NCBI RefSeq assembly: GCF_019890615.1
Contig: NZ_JAINVZ010000010.1
Location: 1-64,000 of the forward strand
Source of the DNA: Streptantibioticus parmotrematis
GTDB taxonomy: Bacteria > Actinomycetota > Actinomycetes > Streptomycetales > Streptomycetaceae
Length of the DNA: 64,000 nucleotides
Direction: 5' to 3'
Both the position numbers and the translations under genes were made by a program. The notes under the pieces are model-generated. The model was given only the letters and a program-made list of their open reading frames with translations, was not told where the DNA came from and did not search any database. Shown here in pieces: positions 50,374 through 59,279 of this stretch (the first letter of the stretch is position 1; each line of letters starts with the position of its first letter).

Positions 50374-51540
50374 TCAGGACTCCACCAGCTTCTCCAAGTC
50401 CTGGACCACTCGCGCCGGGGACGGCATCGACGCCATCGAGCGGCGCAGGGACTGGGCCGCGGTCGCGTAGGACGGCTCCGTCAGCAGTGCGCGGATCGCG
50501 TCGCGCAGCAGCGGGACGTCCGCCTGAGCCTCCGCGGTGTCCAGCGTGATGCCCGCCCCGGCCGCCGCCAGGCGGTCGCCCGTGGTGAACATGTCGAGCA
50601 GCTCGGGCAGCGCCAGCTGCGGCACCCCGGCCGCGGTCGACGTCATCGCCGTGCCCGCGCCGCCGTGGTGCACGATCGCGTCGCACGTCGGGAGGAGCAG
50701 GTGCAGCGGCACCGGGTCGATCAGCCGCACGTTCTCCGGCAGGCCCTCCAACGCCCCGTGGTCCGCCGACGGCACCGTCGCCAGCACCTCCACGTCGTCC
50801 ATGCCCTCGAACGCCGACAGCACCGTGGCGATGTGCCGCGGGCCGTTCAGCAGGATCGCCCGCGAGCCCAGCGACACCACCACCCGGCGGCCCTCCGGCT
50901 TCTCCAGCCGCAGCCACTCCGGCATCAACCCGGGCCCGTTGAACGGCACATAGCGGATCGGGACGCCCGGCGTCGCGTCGGCCACCCGCAACTCCTCCGG
51001 CACCGGGTCCAGCAGCACCGTCGGGTCGGGCAGCCCGGGCAGGCCCAACCGCTCGCACGTGCCCTTCAGGCCCAACCGGGCGTGCGGCCGGGCCGGGGTG
51101 GATATCGGGTCCAGGCCCCAGCGGTGGTGCACCACCGGCACGCCCAGCACCCCGCCCACGATCAACGAGGTGAACTCCAGCATGTCGGACAGGATCAGGT
51201 CGGGCCGGTAGGCCCGCGCGAAGTCCAGGTACTCCGGCAGCAGGTACTTGGCGTGCACCACCCACGCTCTGGCACCGCTCGCCATCTCCTCCGGCTTGGT
51301 CCGCCCGCGCACCTCGATCATGCGCTTCGTGGTGCCCGTCATGCCGCCGGTGAGCATGTCGCCGGCGCGGTACGGGTCGCCCAGGGCGACGGCGTTCAGG
51401 CCCGCGGACTCGACGGTCGGCACGACGTCGGGCTGGACGGCGGCCAGCACCTCGTGCCCGGCCGCCCGCAACGCCCAGGCCAGCGGTACCTGCGGGGTGA
51501 AGTGGGTGGAGACGGGGGTGTTGAACATCAGGACGCGCAT
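50374..51540 (-). CDS. GT1-family glycosyltransferase 3
   Basis: The 388-aa GT-B enzyme starts MRVLMFNTPVSTHFTPQVPLA and has donor motif IVHHGGAGTAMTSTAAGVPQ (about residues 287-306). It has LLDPVPEELRVADATPGVP in the linker and ends in a helical PARVVQDLEKLVES. It is the third deoxysugar transferase. GAGGGAGA precedes the ATG; the in-frame upstream extension is not needed. It marks the return to polyketide-cluster content. Confidence 0.92.
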   Translation of the reverse strand: MRVLMFNTPVSTHFTPQVPLAWALRAAGHEVLAAVQPDVVPTVESAGLNAVALGDPYRAGDMLTGGMTGTTKRMIEVRGRTKPEEMASGARAWVVHAKYLLPEYLDFARAYRPDLILSDMLEFTSLIVGGVLGVPVVHHRWGLDPISTPARPHARLGLKGTCERLGLPGLPDPTVLLDPVPEELRVADATPGVPIRYVPFNGPGLMPEWLRLEKPEGRRVVVSLGSRAILLNGPRHIATVLSAFEGMDDVEVLATVPSADHGALEGLPENVRLIDPVPLHLLLPTCDAIVHHGGAGTAMTSTAAGVPQLALPELLDMFTTGDRLAAAGAGITLDTAEAQADVPLLRDAIRALLTEPSYATAAQSLRRSMASMPSPARVVQDLEKLVES

Positions 51541-51568
51541 CGGGATCTCCCTCGGGGGATGCGGGGGT

Positions 51569-51623
51569 TTCACGGTTGCCCGAGCGGAAGTTCACGGTTG
51601 CCCGAGCGGAAGTTCACGGTTGC
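51569..51623. repeat. 22-bp tandem repeat upstream of GT3
   Basis: TTCACGGTTGCCCGAGCGGAAG occurs at 51569-51590 and 51591-51612, followed by a third partial copy (to 51623). It lies 30-80 bases upstream of the GT3 start. Exact two-turn periodicity suggests a regulator array. Confidence 0.75.
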
Positions 51624-51651
51624 TCACGTTCGATTACGGGGCTCCCCACGG

Positions 51652-51698
51652 CGAAGGCGCCCCGCCCCGGTGTGCTTCCTGGGTGCGGGGCGCCTTCG
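51652..51698 (-). terminator. Terminator after exporter gene
   Basis: A perfect 14-bp stem (51652-51665 with 51685-51698) just downstream of the MFS stop codon. Confidence 0.85.
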
Positions 51699-51707
51699 AC
51701 GACGGGA

Positions 51708-53261
51708 TCAGGCCGCCTGGATCGCCTCCGTCTCGGTGGACGCCAGCGGCGCGGCCGACTGCTGCGGCGCCTGCTCCTCCTCCTCGATGGGGTCGAGCCG
51801 TACGTCGGGGATGAGGAACGCCAGCCCCAGCGCCACCACCATCAGCCCGGCCGCCACCAGGAACGTCAGCGACGTCGCGGAGGCGTACGCGGGGGCCACC
51901 TTGGCGTGCGGGGCACCGGTCATGCCGCCGGGCAGCAGGTGGGCCAGGCGGTGGTTGAGGATCTCGCCCAGCACGGTCGTGCCGAACGCGCTGCCCAGCG
52001 TCATGAAGAACCGGGTGCCCGACGTGGTGACGCCCAGCCGCTCCGGCTCCGCCGCCGCCTGCACGGTCTGGAGCACCACCTGCACCACGCCGCCGAGCCC
52101 GAAGCCCAGCAGCACCAGCAGCCCGCTCACCTCCAGCGTCGAGGTGTGCGCGTTGATCGTGCCGAACAGCGCCAGGGCGACGACCGCCACCACGCTGTTG
52201 ACCAGCAGCACCGGCTTGAAGCGTTCGAGCCGCGTGATGATCTTGCCGGAGGTGAACATCACCGCGATGACACCGGCCGCCATCGGCACCAGCCGCACGC
52301 CCGCGCCCTCCGCGGTGACGCCGCGGGTGATCTGGAGGTAGGTGACCACGTAGACCGGCACCGCCAGCACCGCGAAACCGCCGATGAACTGGAGCGGCGC
52401 GCCGATCCGGAAGACCGGCTGGCGGAACAGCGACAGCGGCAGGATCGGCTCGGCGACCCGGGTCTCCCACCAGCCGAAGACGACCAGCAGGGCGACGCTC
52501 GCCGCCGCGTAGCCGATCAGCTGCGGTGAGGACCAGCCGTACGTGGTGCCGCCCCAACGGGCCACCAGCAGCAGCCCGGTGGCGCCCGCGGTGACCAGCG
52601 CCGCGCCCAGCAGGTCGACGCGGTGCTCGGTGCGGCGGGCCGGGATGTGCAGGGTGGCGAGGGTGATGGCGATGGTCAGGATGCCCAGCGGCAGGTTGAC
52701 GTAGAAGATCCAGCGCCACGACAGGTGCTGGCACAGGAACCCGCCGAGCAGCGGGCCCACCACGATGCCGAGGGCGACCACCCCGCCGCCCATGCCGGAG
52801 CCGCCGGCCCGTTCGCGCGGCGGCATCAGCGTGGCCAGGATGATCAGCGTCAGGCTCATCAGCCCGCCGCCGCCGAGGCCCTGCACCGCGCGGAAGGCGA
52901 TCAACTCGCCCATGTTCTGGGCGAATCCGCACAGGGCGCTGCCGCCGAGGAAGGCGGTGATGGCGAACAGGTAGACCTTCTTCGGCCCGAACATGTCGCT
53001 GAGCTTGCCGTACAACGGCTGGGTGGCGGTCGCCGACAGCACGTACGCGGCGATCAGCCACGGCAGCCTGCTCAGGCCGTGCGCCGGGTCGAGGTCCTTG
53101 GCGATCGGCCAGGCGGCGGTGGAGACGATGTTCTCGTCCAGGAGCGACAGCAGCATGGCCGCGAGCGCCCCGAGCGAGAAGATCTGGATCTGTGATTCGG
53201 TCATCCCATGGGCGGGTGCGGCATCGTCTGCCGCGGCGACCTGCTTGCTGCCGTCGCTCAT
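51708..53261 (-). CDS. 14-TM MFS antibiotic exporter (EmrB/QacA type)
   Basis: The 517-aa protein has 14 hydrophobic helices with DHA2 motifs: LDENIVSTAAWPIAKDL in TM1, the loop LYGKLSDMFGPKKVY, and antiporter motif C near VVGPLLGGFLCQHLSWRW. It is likely the self-resistance exporter of the aromatic polyketide, since it is flanked by glycosyltransferases. GGAGGA lies nine bases ahead of the ATG. Confidence 0.92.
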   Translation of the reverse strand: MSDGSKQVAAADDAAPAHGMTESQIQIFSLGALAAMLLSLLDENIVSTAAWPIAKDLDPAHGLSRLPWLIAAYVLSATATQPLYGKLSDMFGPKKVYLFAITAFLGGSALCGFAQNMGELIAFRAVQGLGGGGLMSLTLIILATLMPPRERAGGSGMGGGVVALGIVVGPLLGGFLCQHLSWRWIFYVNLPLGILTIAITLATLHIPARRTEHRVDLLGAALVTAGATGLLLVARWGGTTYGWSSPQLIGYAAASVALLVVFGWWETRVAEPILPLSLFRQPVFRIGAPLQFIGGFAVLAVPVYVVTYLQITRGVTAEGAGVRLVPMAAGVIAVMFTSGKIITRLERFKPVLLVNSVVAVVALALFGTINAHTSTLEVSGLLVLLGFGLGGVVQVVLQTVQAAAEPERLGVTTSGTRFFMTLGSAFGTTVLGEILNHRLAHLLPGGMTGAPHAKVAPAYASATSLTFLVAAGLMVVALGLAFLIPDVRLDPIEEEEQAPQQSAAPLASTETEAIQAA

Positions 53262-53364
53262 GCTGGCGGTCCTCCGTGGGTGGGGTCGGTGCGTGGTGCG
53301 CAACGCGGCCGGGGACGTGGCCGGGTGCGGGGGACGGGACCGGCGTGGCGGCGCCGGCGTCCCG

Positions 53365-54552
53365 TCAGGCGGCGACGTCGGTGAGGGCGGCACGCGCGCC
53401 CACCAGCCGCTCCAGGTCGGCGACCACCTCGGCGGGGGTCGGCATGGCGGCCATGGTGTCGCCCAGTTCGCGGGCCGAGGCGGCGAAGCCGGGCTCGCCC
53501 AGCAGGCGTTCGACGGCCGCCCGCACGACCGCGGGGTCGTCCTGCGCGGCCGCGGTGTCCAGGCCGAGCCCGGCGCCCACCGCGGACATCCCGTCGGCGA
53601 ACGCGAACTGGTCCATGATCTGCGGCAGTACGAGCTGCGGCAGCCCGAACGCGGTCGCCGTCATCGCCGTGCCGCAGCCGCCGTGGTGGACCACCGCGTC
53701 ACAGGAGTCGAGGAAGAGGGTGAGCGGAGTCGGCTCGACGACGCGGACGTTGCGCGGCACCGCCCCCAACTCGCCCTGGTGCGCGGCGTCCACGGTGAAG
53801 ACGACCTCGGTGTCCTCGATACCGTCCACCGCCTCCAGCAGGTGCCGCACCAGCGTCATGCCGCCGAGCACCAGCGTCTGGCCGCCCAGCGTCACGCACA
53901 CCCGGCGCGCGGTCTCCTTGCGCGCCGCCCACTCCGGCCGGGTGCCGCCCCCGTTGAACGGCACGAAGCGGATCGGCGAGCCGGGCTCGGCGGCCTCGTG
54001 CTGGACGGACGGCGGGCACGGGTCGAGGATCAGGTCGGGCCGCGGCACGCCGTCCATGCCGTTGCGTCGCGCGAGGCCGCCGAGCATGAACTCGGCCGCG
54101 GTACGCACGGTGTGCGACAACGGGTCGACGCCCCACCGGTGCCGTACCGCGGGAACGCCCAGCGCGCCCGCGACGACCAGCCCGGCGAACTCCAGCTCCT
54201 CGCCGATCACCAGGTCGGGCCGCCACTGCCGGGCGATCTCCAGGTAGCGCGGGACCATGTAGCGGGCGTGCCCGGCGAAGACCTTGCAGCCCATCGCGAG
54301 GTCCTGCTCCTTGGGACGGCCGAGCAGCTCCAACGGGCGTCTGCCGGGCGGCAGATAGGGCAGCAGGTGGTCGTTGGTGTGGAACCAGGGGCCGACGATC
54401 GCGGTGCCGAGGCCGGCGGCGCGTGCCGTCGCCTCCACGTCCGGCTGCCCGACCACCAGCACCTCGTGCCCGGCGGCCCGCAGCGCCCAGGCCAGCGGCA
54501 CCATGGGGACCATGTGGGTCGCCACCGGCGTCGTCGTCATCAGTACGCGCAT
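53365..54552 (-). CDS. GT1-family glycosyltransferase 4
   Basis: The 395-aa enzyme begins MRVLMTTTPVATHMVPMVPLA and carries VVHHGGCGTAMTATAFGLPQ (about 284-303) as donor motif, then LVLPQIMDQFAFADGMSAVG. The DQ pair after the donor loop is the classical contact to the sugar. It is the fourth glycosyltransferase of the cluster. GAGGAG precedes the ATG at 54552; the in-frame extension to 54750 crosses a terminator and is rejected. Confidence 0.92.
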   Translation of the reverse strand: MRVLMTTTPVATHMVPMVPLAWALRAAGHEVLVVGQPDVEATARAAGLGTAIVGPWFHTNDHLLPYLPPGRRPLELLGRPKEQDLAMGCKVFAGHARYMVPRYLEIARQWRPDLVIGEELEFAGLVVAGALGVPAVRHRWGVDPLSHTVRTAAEFMLGGLARRNGMDGVPRPDLILDPCPPSVQHEAAEPGSPIRFVPFNGGGTRPEWAARKETARRVCVTLGGQTLVLGGMTLVRHLLEAVDGIEDTEVVFTVDAAHQGELGAVPRNVRVVEPTPLTLFLDSCDAVVHHGGCGTAMTATAFGLPQLVLPQIMDQFAFADGMSAVGAGLGLDTAAAQDDPAVVRAAVERLLGEPGFAASARELGDTMAAMPTPAEVVADLERLVGARAALTDVAA

Positions 54553-54738
54553 CCGATGCTCCTCGAGACTGTCGGGGACGGGAACGGCAGTCGGGCCGGC
54601 CCCGGGGTCGTGGGTCTCGGACCATGAGGGTGACGGGTCCTCGTAGAGCGCGCCTCGCACCTGCCTGGAGCGCGCCCGCGCACGCCCGTAGGCCGACAGG
54701 CCGTCCCCGTACGCCCTCGCGAGGCCCCGCACGCGGAA

Positions 54739-54771
54739 GGCGGGGCCCACGCCTTTCGCGTGGACCCCGCC
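54739..54771 (-). terminator. Terminator after small-peptide gene
   Basis: A 14-bp stem with one mismatch (54739-54752 with 54758-54771, 5-base CTTTC loop) ends the KSIII-ligase-ACP-peptide operon. Confidence 0.8.
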
Positions 54772-54800
54772 CGTGGTGTCCGGCCGAGGGGCGGGCCGGA

Positions 54801-54887
54801 TCAGCCCTTGCCGCGCTTCACGACCTTCAGCACGCCGGCGATGATCGCGACGGCCACGAGGGCGATGATGATGTGGGTGACGTTCAT
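54801..54887 (-). CDS. 28-aa single-pass membrane peptide
   Basis: A tiny gene below usual length cut-offs. It has AGGAG seven bases ahead of its ATG. The peptide is one hydrophobic helix (residues 5-20, HIIIALVAVAIIAGVL) with a strongly basic end KVVKRGKG. That fits insertion with the basic end inside. It lies between the ACP gene and the operon terminator. Function unknown: it could tether or stabilise a membrane enzyme or the exporter, or be a toxin-like peptide. Confidence 0.65.
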   Translation of the reverse strand: MNVTHIIIALVAVAIIAGVLKVVKRGKG

Positions 54888-54964
54888 GGGATGACTCCTG
54901 TCGGTGCGGTGGTGGTCGGCCAACTGCTGCTTTTGGTAAGGAAGTTGACGGAGCTGCGAGGAGG

Positions 54965-55243
54965 TCAGGCGGCCAGCGGGCCGGCCTCGGCCCGGCCGGC
55001 GCCCTGCGCGCTCAGCACCCGCCACAGGGCGGCGGGCGTCGCGAAGGTCGCGCCGGTCAGCACCTCCTCGGGGAACTCCACCCCGTACTCGTCCTCCAGC
55101 GAGACCAGCAGCTCGATGGTGGCGAGGGAGTCGAGTCCCGCCTTCTTCAGGTCCAGGTCGGGGGTGAGCCCGGCGTCGCGGGCGGACGGCGGAAGGACCG
55201 CGGTCAGCAGGCTCGCGAACCGCTCGTCCCACTCGTGTGCCAT
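54965..55243 (-). CDS. Discrete acyl carrier protein 2
   Basis: The 92-aa acidic protein has the phosphopantetheine site LKKAGLDSLATIELLVSLED (Ser at about residue 43) and ends in an alanine-rich tail. It is unlike the type II PKS ACP at 30.1 kb. It is encoded directly downstream of the AMP ligase, so it should receive the acid that the ligase activates. AGGAG lies ahead of the ATG. Confidence 0.92.
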   Translation of the reverse strand: MAHEWDERFASLLTAVLPPSARDAGLTPDLDLKKAGLDSLATIELLVSLEDEYGVEFPEEVLTGATFATPAALWRVLSAQGAGRAEAGPLAA

Positions 55244-55290
55244 GGGGTTTCTCCTAGCGATGGTGGCGAATGGGGTCACGGACGCCCTGG

Positions 55291-56829
55291 TCAGGCGGCC
55301 TCGTCGGTCAGCCGGCCGCGCAGGGCCCGCCGGTCGGTCTTGCCGTTGGGGGTCAGCGGGAGGGCGTCCAGCACCCGGCACTCGGCCGGCACCTTCGCGT
55401 CCTCCAGGCGGTCCTTGAGGCGTTCGACCACCTCGTTCGGATCCAGCGAGGTCACCGCGAAGAGCGTCAGGTCGAACCCGTCGCCCGGCGGTATCGCGGC
55501 GGCCGCCTCGACGCCCTCGATGTCCAGCGCGGCGCTCTCGATCTCCAGGGAGCTCATCCGCACCCCGCGCCGCTTGAACAGGTCGTCGCGCCGGCCCTGG
55601 AAGTACACGTGGCCGTCGGTGTCCATGTGCCCGTAGTCACCGGTGTGCAGGGTCACCTCGCCGGTGACCGGGTCGGGCCGGAAGCGCTGCGCGGTGATCT
55701 CCGGCGCCCGCCAGTAGCCCGCCATGACGTGCGGTCCGCGCACCGCGATCTCGCCGATCTCGCCGGGCGGCAGGGCGCGCCCGTCCTCGTCCAGGATCAT
55801 CACCTCGGTGCCGGGCAGCGCCGGGCCGACCGAGCCGGGCTTGGCCAGGTCGCCGTCCGGGGTCAGCACGGTGATGCGCTTGCACTCGGTGGTGCCGAAC
55901 ATCGGGGAGACCTGGGCCGCCGGGAAGGTGCGCCGCAGCGCCTCGATGACCGGCGCGGTCAGCGCGGCACCGGTGTTGGTGAACAGCCTTACCGCGGCCG
56001 TGCGCTTGTCGCGGCCCGCGAGCCGCAGCAGCATCTCGGCGAGCGACGGCACCACCGGCACGATCGTCACACCGTGGTCGTGCAGGGTGCTCAGCAGCCG
56101 CAGGTGGCGGTCCGGCTCGGTCAGCACCACCTGGGCGCCGGCGATCACCGACAGGAAGACCTGGTAGAGCCCGTAGTCGAAGGAGAGCGGGATGGCGACC
56201 AGCACCACGTCGTCCGGGCGGTAGCCCAGCACCGCCTGGATGGCGCGGGCCGCGAAGACGATCGGGCGGTGCGGGCTGACCACGGCCTTCGGCGCCGAGG
56301 TGGAGCCGGAGGTGTAGATCAGCAGACCGAGGTCGTCGGGGCTGACGACGGGCCCGGCCGCGTCCCGCCCGGTGCCGAGCAGCGCCTCGACCTCCGCCCA
56401 CAGCGCGCCCAGTTCACGCACCGGGCGGTCGGTGAGCCCGGCGAGCAGCGCGGTGTCCTCGCCCTGGCCGATGACGAGCACCGGGTCGCTGTCGGCGGTC
56501 ACCGACTTCAGGTGGAAGGACTTCATGGCCGGGTTGACCGGCACGAAGACGGCGCCGTGCCGCAGCGTGCCGAAGAGCATCGCCACGAACTGCCGGGTGT
56601 TGCCGACCCGGGCCAGCACGCGTTCCCCGCGCCGCACGCCGCGCGCGTCCAGCCAGGCGGCGAACGCCCGGGAGTACGCGTCGAGTTCGGCGTACGTCCA
56701 GGTGCCGGCGCGGTCGCTGACGGCGGGGGAGTCCGGGCGGGCGGCGACGGCGGCGGCGAGCAGGTCGCCGACCGTGACGTCGGCGGCGTCGCTGCCGGAG
56801 GGGGTCGGGGTCTCGATCGCGGTCACCAT
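55291..56829 (-). CDS. AMP-forming acyl ligase (loads ACP2)
   Basis: The 512-aa ANL enzyme keeps all core motifs: YTSGSTSAPKAVVSPH (about residue 170), MFGTTECKRIT, TGDYGHMDTDGHVYFQGRRDD and the C-terminal TPNGKTDRRAL lysine. The FKRRGVRMSSLEIE segment resembles proline-adenylating and dihydroxybenzoate-type stand-alone ligases that charge discrete carrier proteins. It overlaps the KSIII gene by 7 bases. The substrate is unknown. Confidence 0.88.
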   Translation of the reverse strand: MVTAIETPTPSGSDAADVTVGDLLAAAVAARPDSPAVSDRAGTWTYAELDAYSRAFAAWLDARGVRRGERVLARVGNTRQFVAMLFGTLRHGAVFVPVNPAMKSFHLKSVTADSDPVLVIGQGEDTALLAGLTDRPVRELGALWAEVEALLGTGRDAAGPVVSPDDLGLLIYTSGSTSAPKAVVSPHRPIVFAARAIQAVLGYRPDDVVLVAIPLSFDYGLYQVFLSVIAGAQVVLTEPDRHLRLLSTLHDHGVTIVPVVPSLAEMLLRLAGRDKRTAAVRLFTNTGAALTAPVIEALRRTFPAAQVSPMFGTTECKRITVLTPDGDLAKPGSVGPALPGTEVMILDEDGRALPPGEIGEIAVRGPHVMAGYWRAPEITAQRFRPDPVTGEVTLHTGDYGHMDTDGHVYFQGRRDDLFKRRGVRMSSLEIESAALDIEGVEAAAAIPPGDGFDLTLFAVTSLDPNEVVERLKDRLEDAKVPAECRVLDALPLTPNGKTDRRALRGRLTDEAA

Positions 56830-57851
56830 TGGGGCACCTCGTTGATCTCCAGAACGGCGACGGTGCAGGTGTACCCGGCGCCACCGCCGAAGAGCATCAC
56901 CTTGTCGCCCGGCTCGACGGCGCGGGTGTCGATCAAGTGGGCCAGGCCCGCCGCCCAGTCGCCTGCCCCGATGTGGCCGGTGGTGCGGCCGTAGTCCCAG
57001 GTGGTCTGCTCCTCGGTGACACCGATCAGATGGTGCACCTGGTGGTCGCCCTTGCGGCGGCCGGTGTTGGGCGTGACGACGCGGGCCAGGTCCGCGGTCC
57101 CGATCCCGGCGTCGGCCAGCGCCTCCTTCTTCGCCTGGAGCATGACCCGGGCGATGCGCAGCACGATCTCCTTCTCGTCGCCCGCCTCCATGTACTCGTG
57201 GCTGCGCCTCGTCAGGTCGATACCCTCGGCGGCGGCCGGCGAAGCGGACAGGAACGGCTGGTCGCCACGGGCCAGCCCCTCAAGGGAGTTGTCGGCGACG
57301 GTCGCGGTGGACAGCAGCCGGGCGAAGCCGCCCTGGCTGGAGACCACCACGGCGGTGCCGCCGTCCCCGTAGGTGCTGATGTCGTGCAGCTCCCAGCGGT
57401 TGACGCCCGGAGCGGCCCAGCGGTCGGCCGTGGTCAGCATGACCGCGCTGCCGCCGCGCAGGCCCGACTTCAGGTGGGCGGCGGCCAGTTCGACGCCGCT
57501 GACGCCGACGTTGCAGCGCTGCTGGACGTCGAGCGCGGCCACCGAGCGGCCCACCGTGCGGGCGGCCACGTAGGAGGCGGTCGGGTAGATGTCGAGGCCC
57601 TGGAACCACAGGCTGCCGTGGATCAGCAGACTGAACTCCTCGGGTGCCACGCCGGAGCGCTTGAGCGCCGACTCGGCGGCGTACACGGCCATGTCCGGCG
57701 GCGCGACATCTTCCGCCTGGAGCACCGACTGGTAACCGAAGGTCTCGTACCGCTCGGCCGTGTACTTGCCCTCGCGCACGGCATCGGCAGCGGAGACCGG
57801 CTCCGGCAGCCAGGTGCCCACCGCGGCGACGTGGATGTCGTCCCAGCGCAT
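56823..57851 (-). CDS. KSIII-like acyltransferase (CerJ/ChlB3-type)
   Basis: The 342-aa thiolase-fold protein has Cys113 in VQQRCNVGVSG. The usual KASIII HQAN motif is missing and, where GNTSAAS is expected, it reads TGHIGAGDWA (His293, Asp298). This altered triad matches KSIII-like enzymes that transfer acyl groups from a carrier protein to a hydroxyl or to another carrier (CerJ, ChlB3, DpsC relatives). Coupled with ligase and ACP2 it forms a complete acyl-transfer line. GGGAGGAG precedes the ATG. Confidence 0.85.
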   Translation of the reverse strand: MRWDDIHVAAVGTWLPEPVSAADAVREGKYTAERYETFGYQSVLQAEDVAPPDMAVYAAESALKRSGVAPEEFSLLIHGSLWFQGLDIYPTASYVAARTVGRSVAALDVQQRCNVGVSGVELAAAHLKSGLRGGSAVMLTTADRWAAPGVNRWELHDISTYGDGGTAVVVSSQGGFARLLSTATVADNSLEGLARGDQPFLSASPAAAEGIDLTRRSHEYMEAGDEKEIVLRIARVMLQAKKEALADAGIGTADLARVVTPNTGRRKGDHQVHHLIGVTEEQTTWDYGRTTGHIGAGDWAAGLAHLIDTRAVEPGDKVMLFGGGAGYTCTVAVLEINEVPQW

Positions 57852-57991
57852 GACTCTCCTCCCGTTAGGGCCCGTGGGCCGGTGAGCCGATCGTGACGGC
57901 CGCACCTGGAGCGGTCCTGGAGCCCGGCTACAGCCCGGGCCGCGCCCGCCTGACCACCGGTCCAGCGGGCGTCGAGCCAGGCACCCCAAGG

Positions 57992-58052
57992 TGTGCCGAC
58001 CACACGCGGGAGGCCCCCGGGAAGCAGCCGGGAGATGTGCCGACCACACGCG
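57992..58052. promoter_or_regulatory. 17-bp direct repeats in divergent promoter
   Basis: TGTGCCGACCACACGCG at 57992-58008 recurs exactly at 58036-58052, 44 bases from start to start. This is four helix turns, between the divergent KSIII operon and luciferase-like monooxygenase gene. A regulator (possibly the SARP) could bind both. Confidence 0.6.
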
Positions 58053-58077
58053 AGATCCGGTGTCCAGGAGGAGTCAG

Positions 58078-59214
58078 ATGAACGCGAGCCAGCGGCGACA
58101 GGGCGGCGGACCGCTCGACTTCGGCGTCTTCTTCTTCGCCGCGGTCGGCGACCAGGCGGGGGAGACCTACCGGCTCATGCTCGACTGCGCGCGCCGCGCC
58201 GACGAGTTGGACCTCGCCTTCGTCTCCACCCCGGAGCGCCACTTCCACCGCTTCGGTGGCGCCTTCCCCAACCCCGCGGTCTCCTCGGCCGCGATCGCCG
58301 CCGTCACCAGCCGCGTGCAGATCCGGGCCGGCAGCGTCGTCACCCCGCTGCACCCGACCGCCCGCGTGGTCGAGGACTTCGCGATGGTCGACGGCATCTC
58401 CGGCGGGCGCACCGCGATCTCGGTCGGATCGGGCTGGAACGTCAACGACTTCGTGCTCGCCCCCGAGGCCTACGAGGGCCGCCGCGCGCGCATGGTCGCC
58501 GACGTGGACGCGATCCGCGAGGCATGGCGCACCGGCAGCTGGACCGGGCCCGACCCGCTCGGCAAGGAGGTCACCCTCAGCGTCTTCCCGCGTCCCGTCC
58601 AGCGCGAGCTGGAGATCTGGGTGACCGCCTCGCGCAGCGAGGGCACCTTCCGCGAGGCGGGCCGCCTGGGCTGCAACATCCTCACCCACCTGGAGAACCA
58701 GGACCCCGAGTCGCTGGCGGACAAGGCCGCGATCTACCGCGCGGCGCGCGCCGAGCACGGCTGGGAGGGTCCGGGGAAGATCACCGTGATGATGCACACC
58801 TTCCTCGCCGAGGACTCCGCGCAGGCGCGGGCGACCGGCGGCGGCTGGCTGCGCGACTACCTGCTGACCGCCATCGACCTGGAGTCCAAGGCGGTCACCG
58901 CGGGCGGCCGGATGAGCGGCGGCAAGCAGGGCCGCGACGTGCTGGCCGCCCAGGCCGCGCAGCGCAAGCTCGCCGAACTCGGCGTCAACCGCTACCTGTC
59001 CGGCAACTCGCTGATCGGCTCGCTGGACGAGGTGACCGCCACCGCCGAGCGGGTGCGCGCGGCCGGCGCCGACGAGATCGCCTGCCTGGTCGACTTCGTG
59101 GGCGACTCGGCGCAGGTCCTGTCCTCCCTCGACCTGGTCGGCGAACTGCGGCAGCGCTTCACCGGCGCCGCGAACGCCGTCACGGACTCCGACGCCGCGC
59201 CCGCCGCGGCCTGA
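58078..59214 (+). CDS. Luciferase-like FMN monooxygenase (MupA type)
   Basis: The 378-aa bacterial-luciferase-fold protein has LDFGVFFFAAVGDQAGETYR, STPERHFHRFGGAFPNPAV, SVGSGWNVNDFVLAPEAYEG and a C-terminal LIGSLDEVTATAERVRAAG. It belongs to the group of natural-product luciferase-like monooxygenases often linked to carrier-protein-bound substrates. It uses FMNH2 and oxygen and needs a reductase, encoded just downstream. AGGAGGAG precedes the ATG. The substrate might be the acyl group on ACP2. Confidence 0.88.
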   Translation: MNASQRRQGGGPLDFGVFFFAAVGDQAGETYRLMLDCARRADELDLAFVSTPERHFHRFGGAFPNPAVSSAAIAAVTSRVQIRAGSVVTPLHPTARVVEDFAMVDGISGGRTAISVGSGWNVNDFVLAPEAYEGRRARMVADVDAIREAWRTGSWTGPDPLGKEVTLSVFPRPVQRELEIWVTASRSEGTFREAGRLGCNILTHLENQDPESLADKAAIYRAARAEHGWEGPGKITVMMHTFLAEDSAQARATGGGWLRDYLLTAIDLESKAVTAGGRMSGGKQGRDVLAAQAAQRKLAELGVNRYLSGNSLIGSLDEVTATAERVRAAGADEIACLVDFVGDSAQVLSSLDLVGELRQRFTGAANAVTDSDAAPAAA

Positions 59215-59279
59215 TCCCCGACGACTCCATTCCGTAGAAGACGTCACGAAAGACACCGACCGACGACAAGGACCCACCC

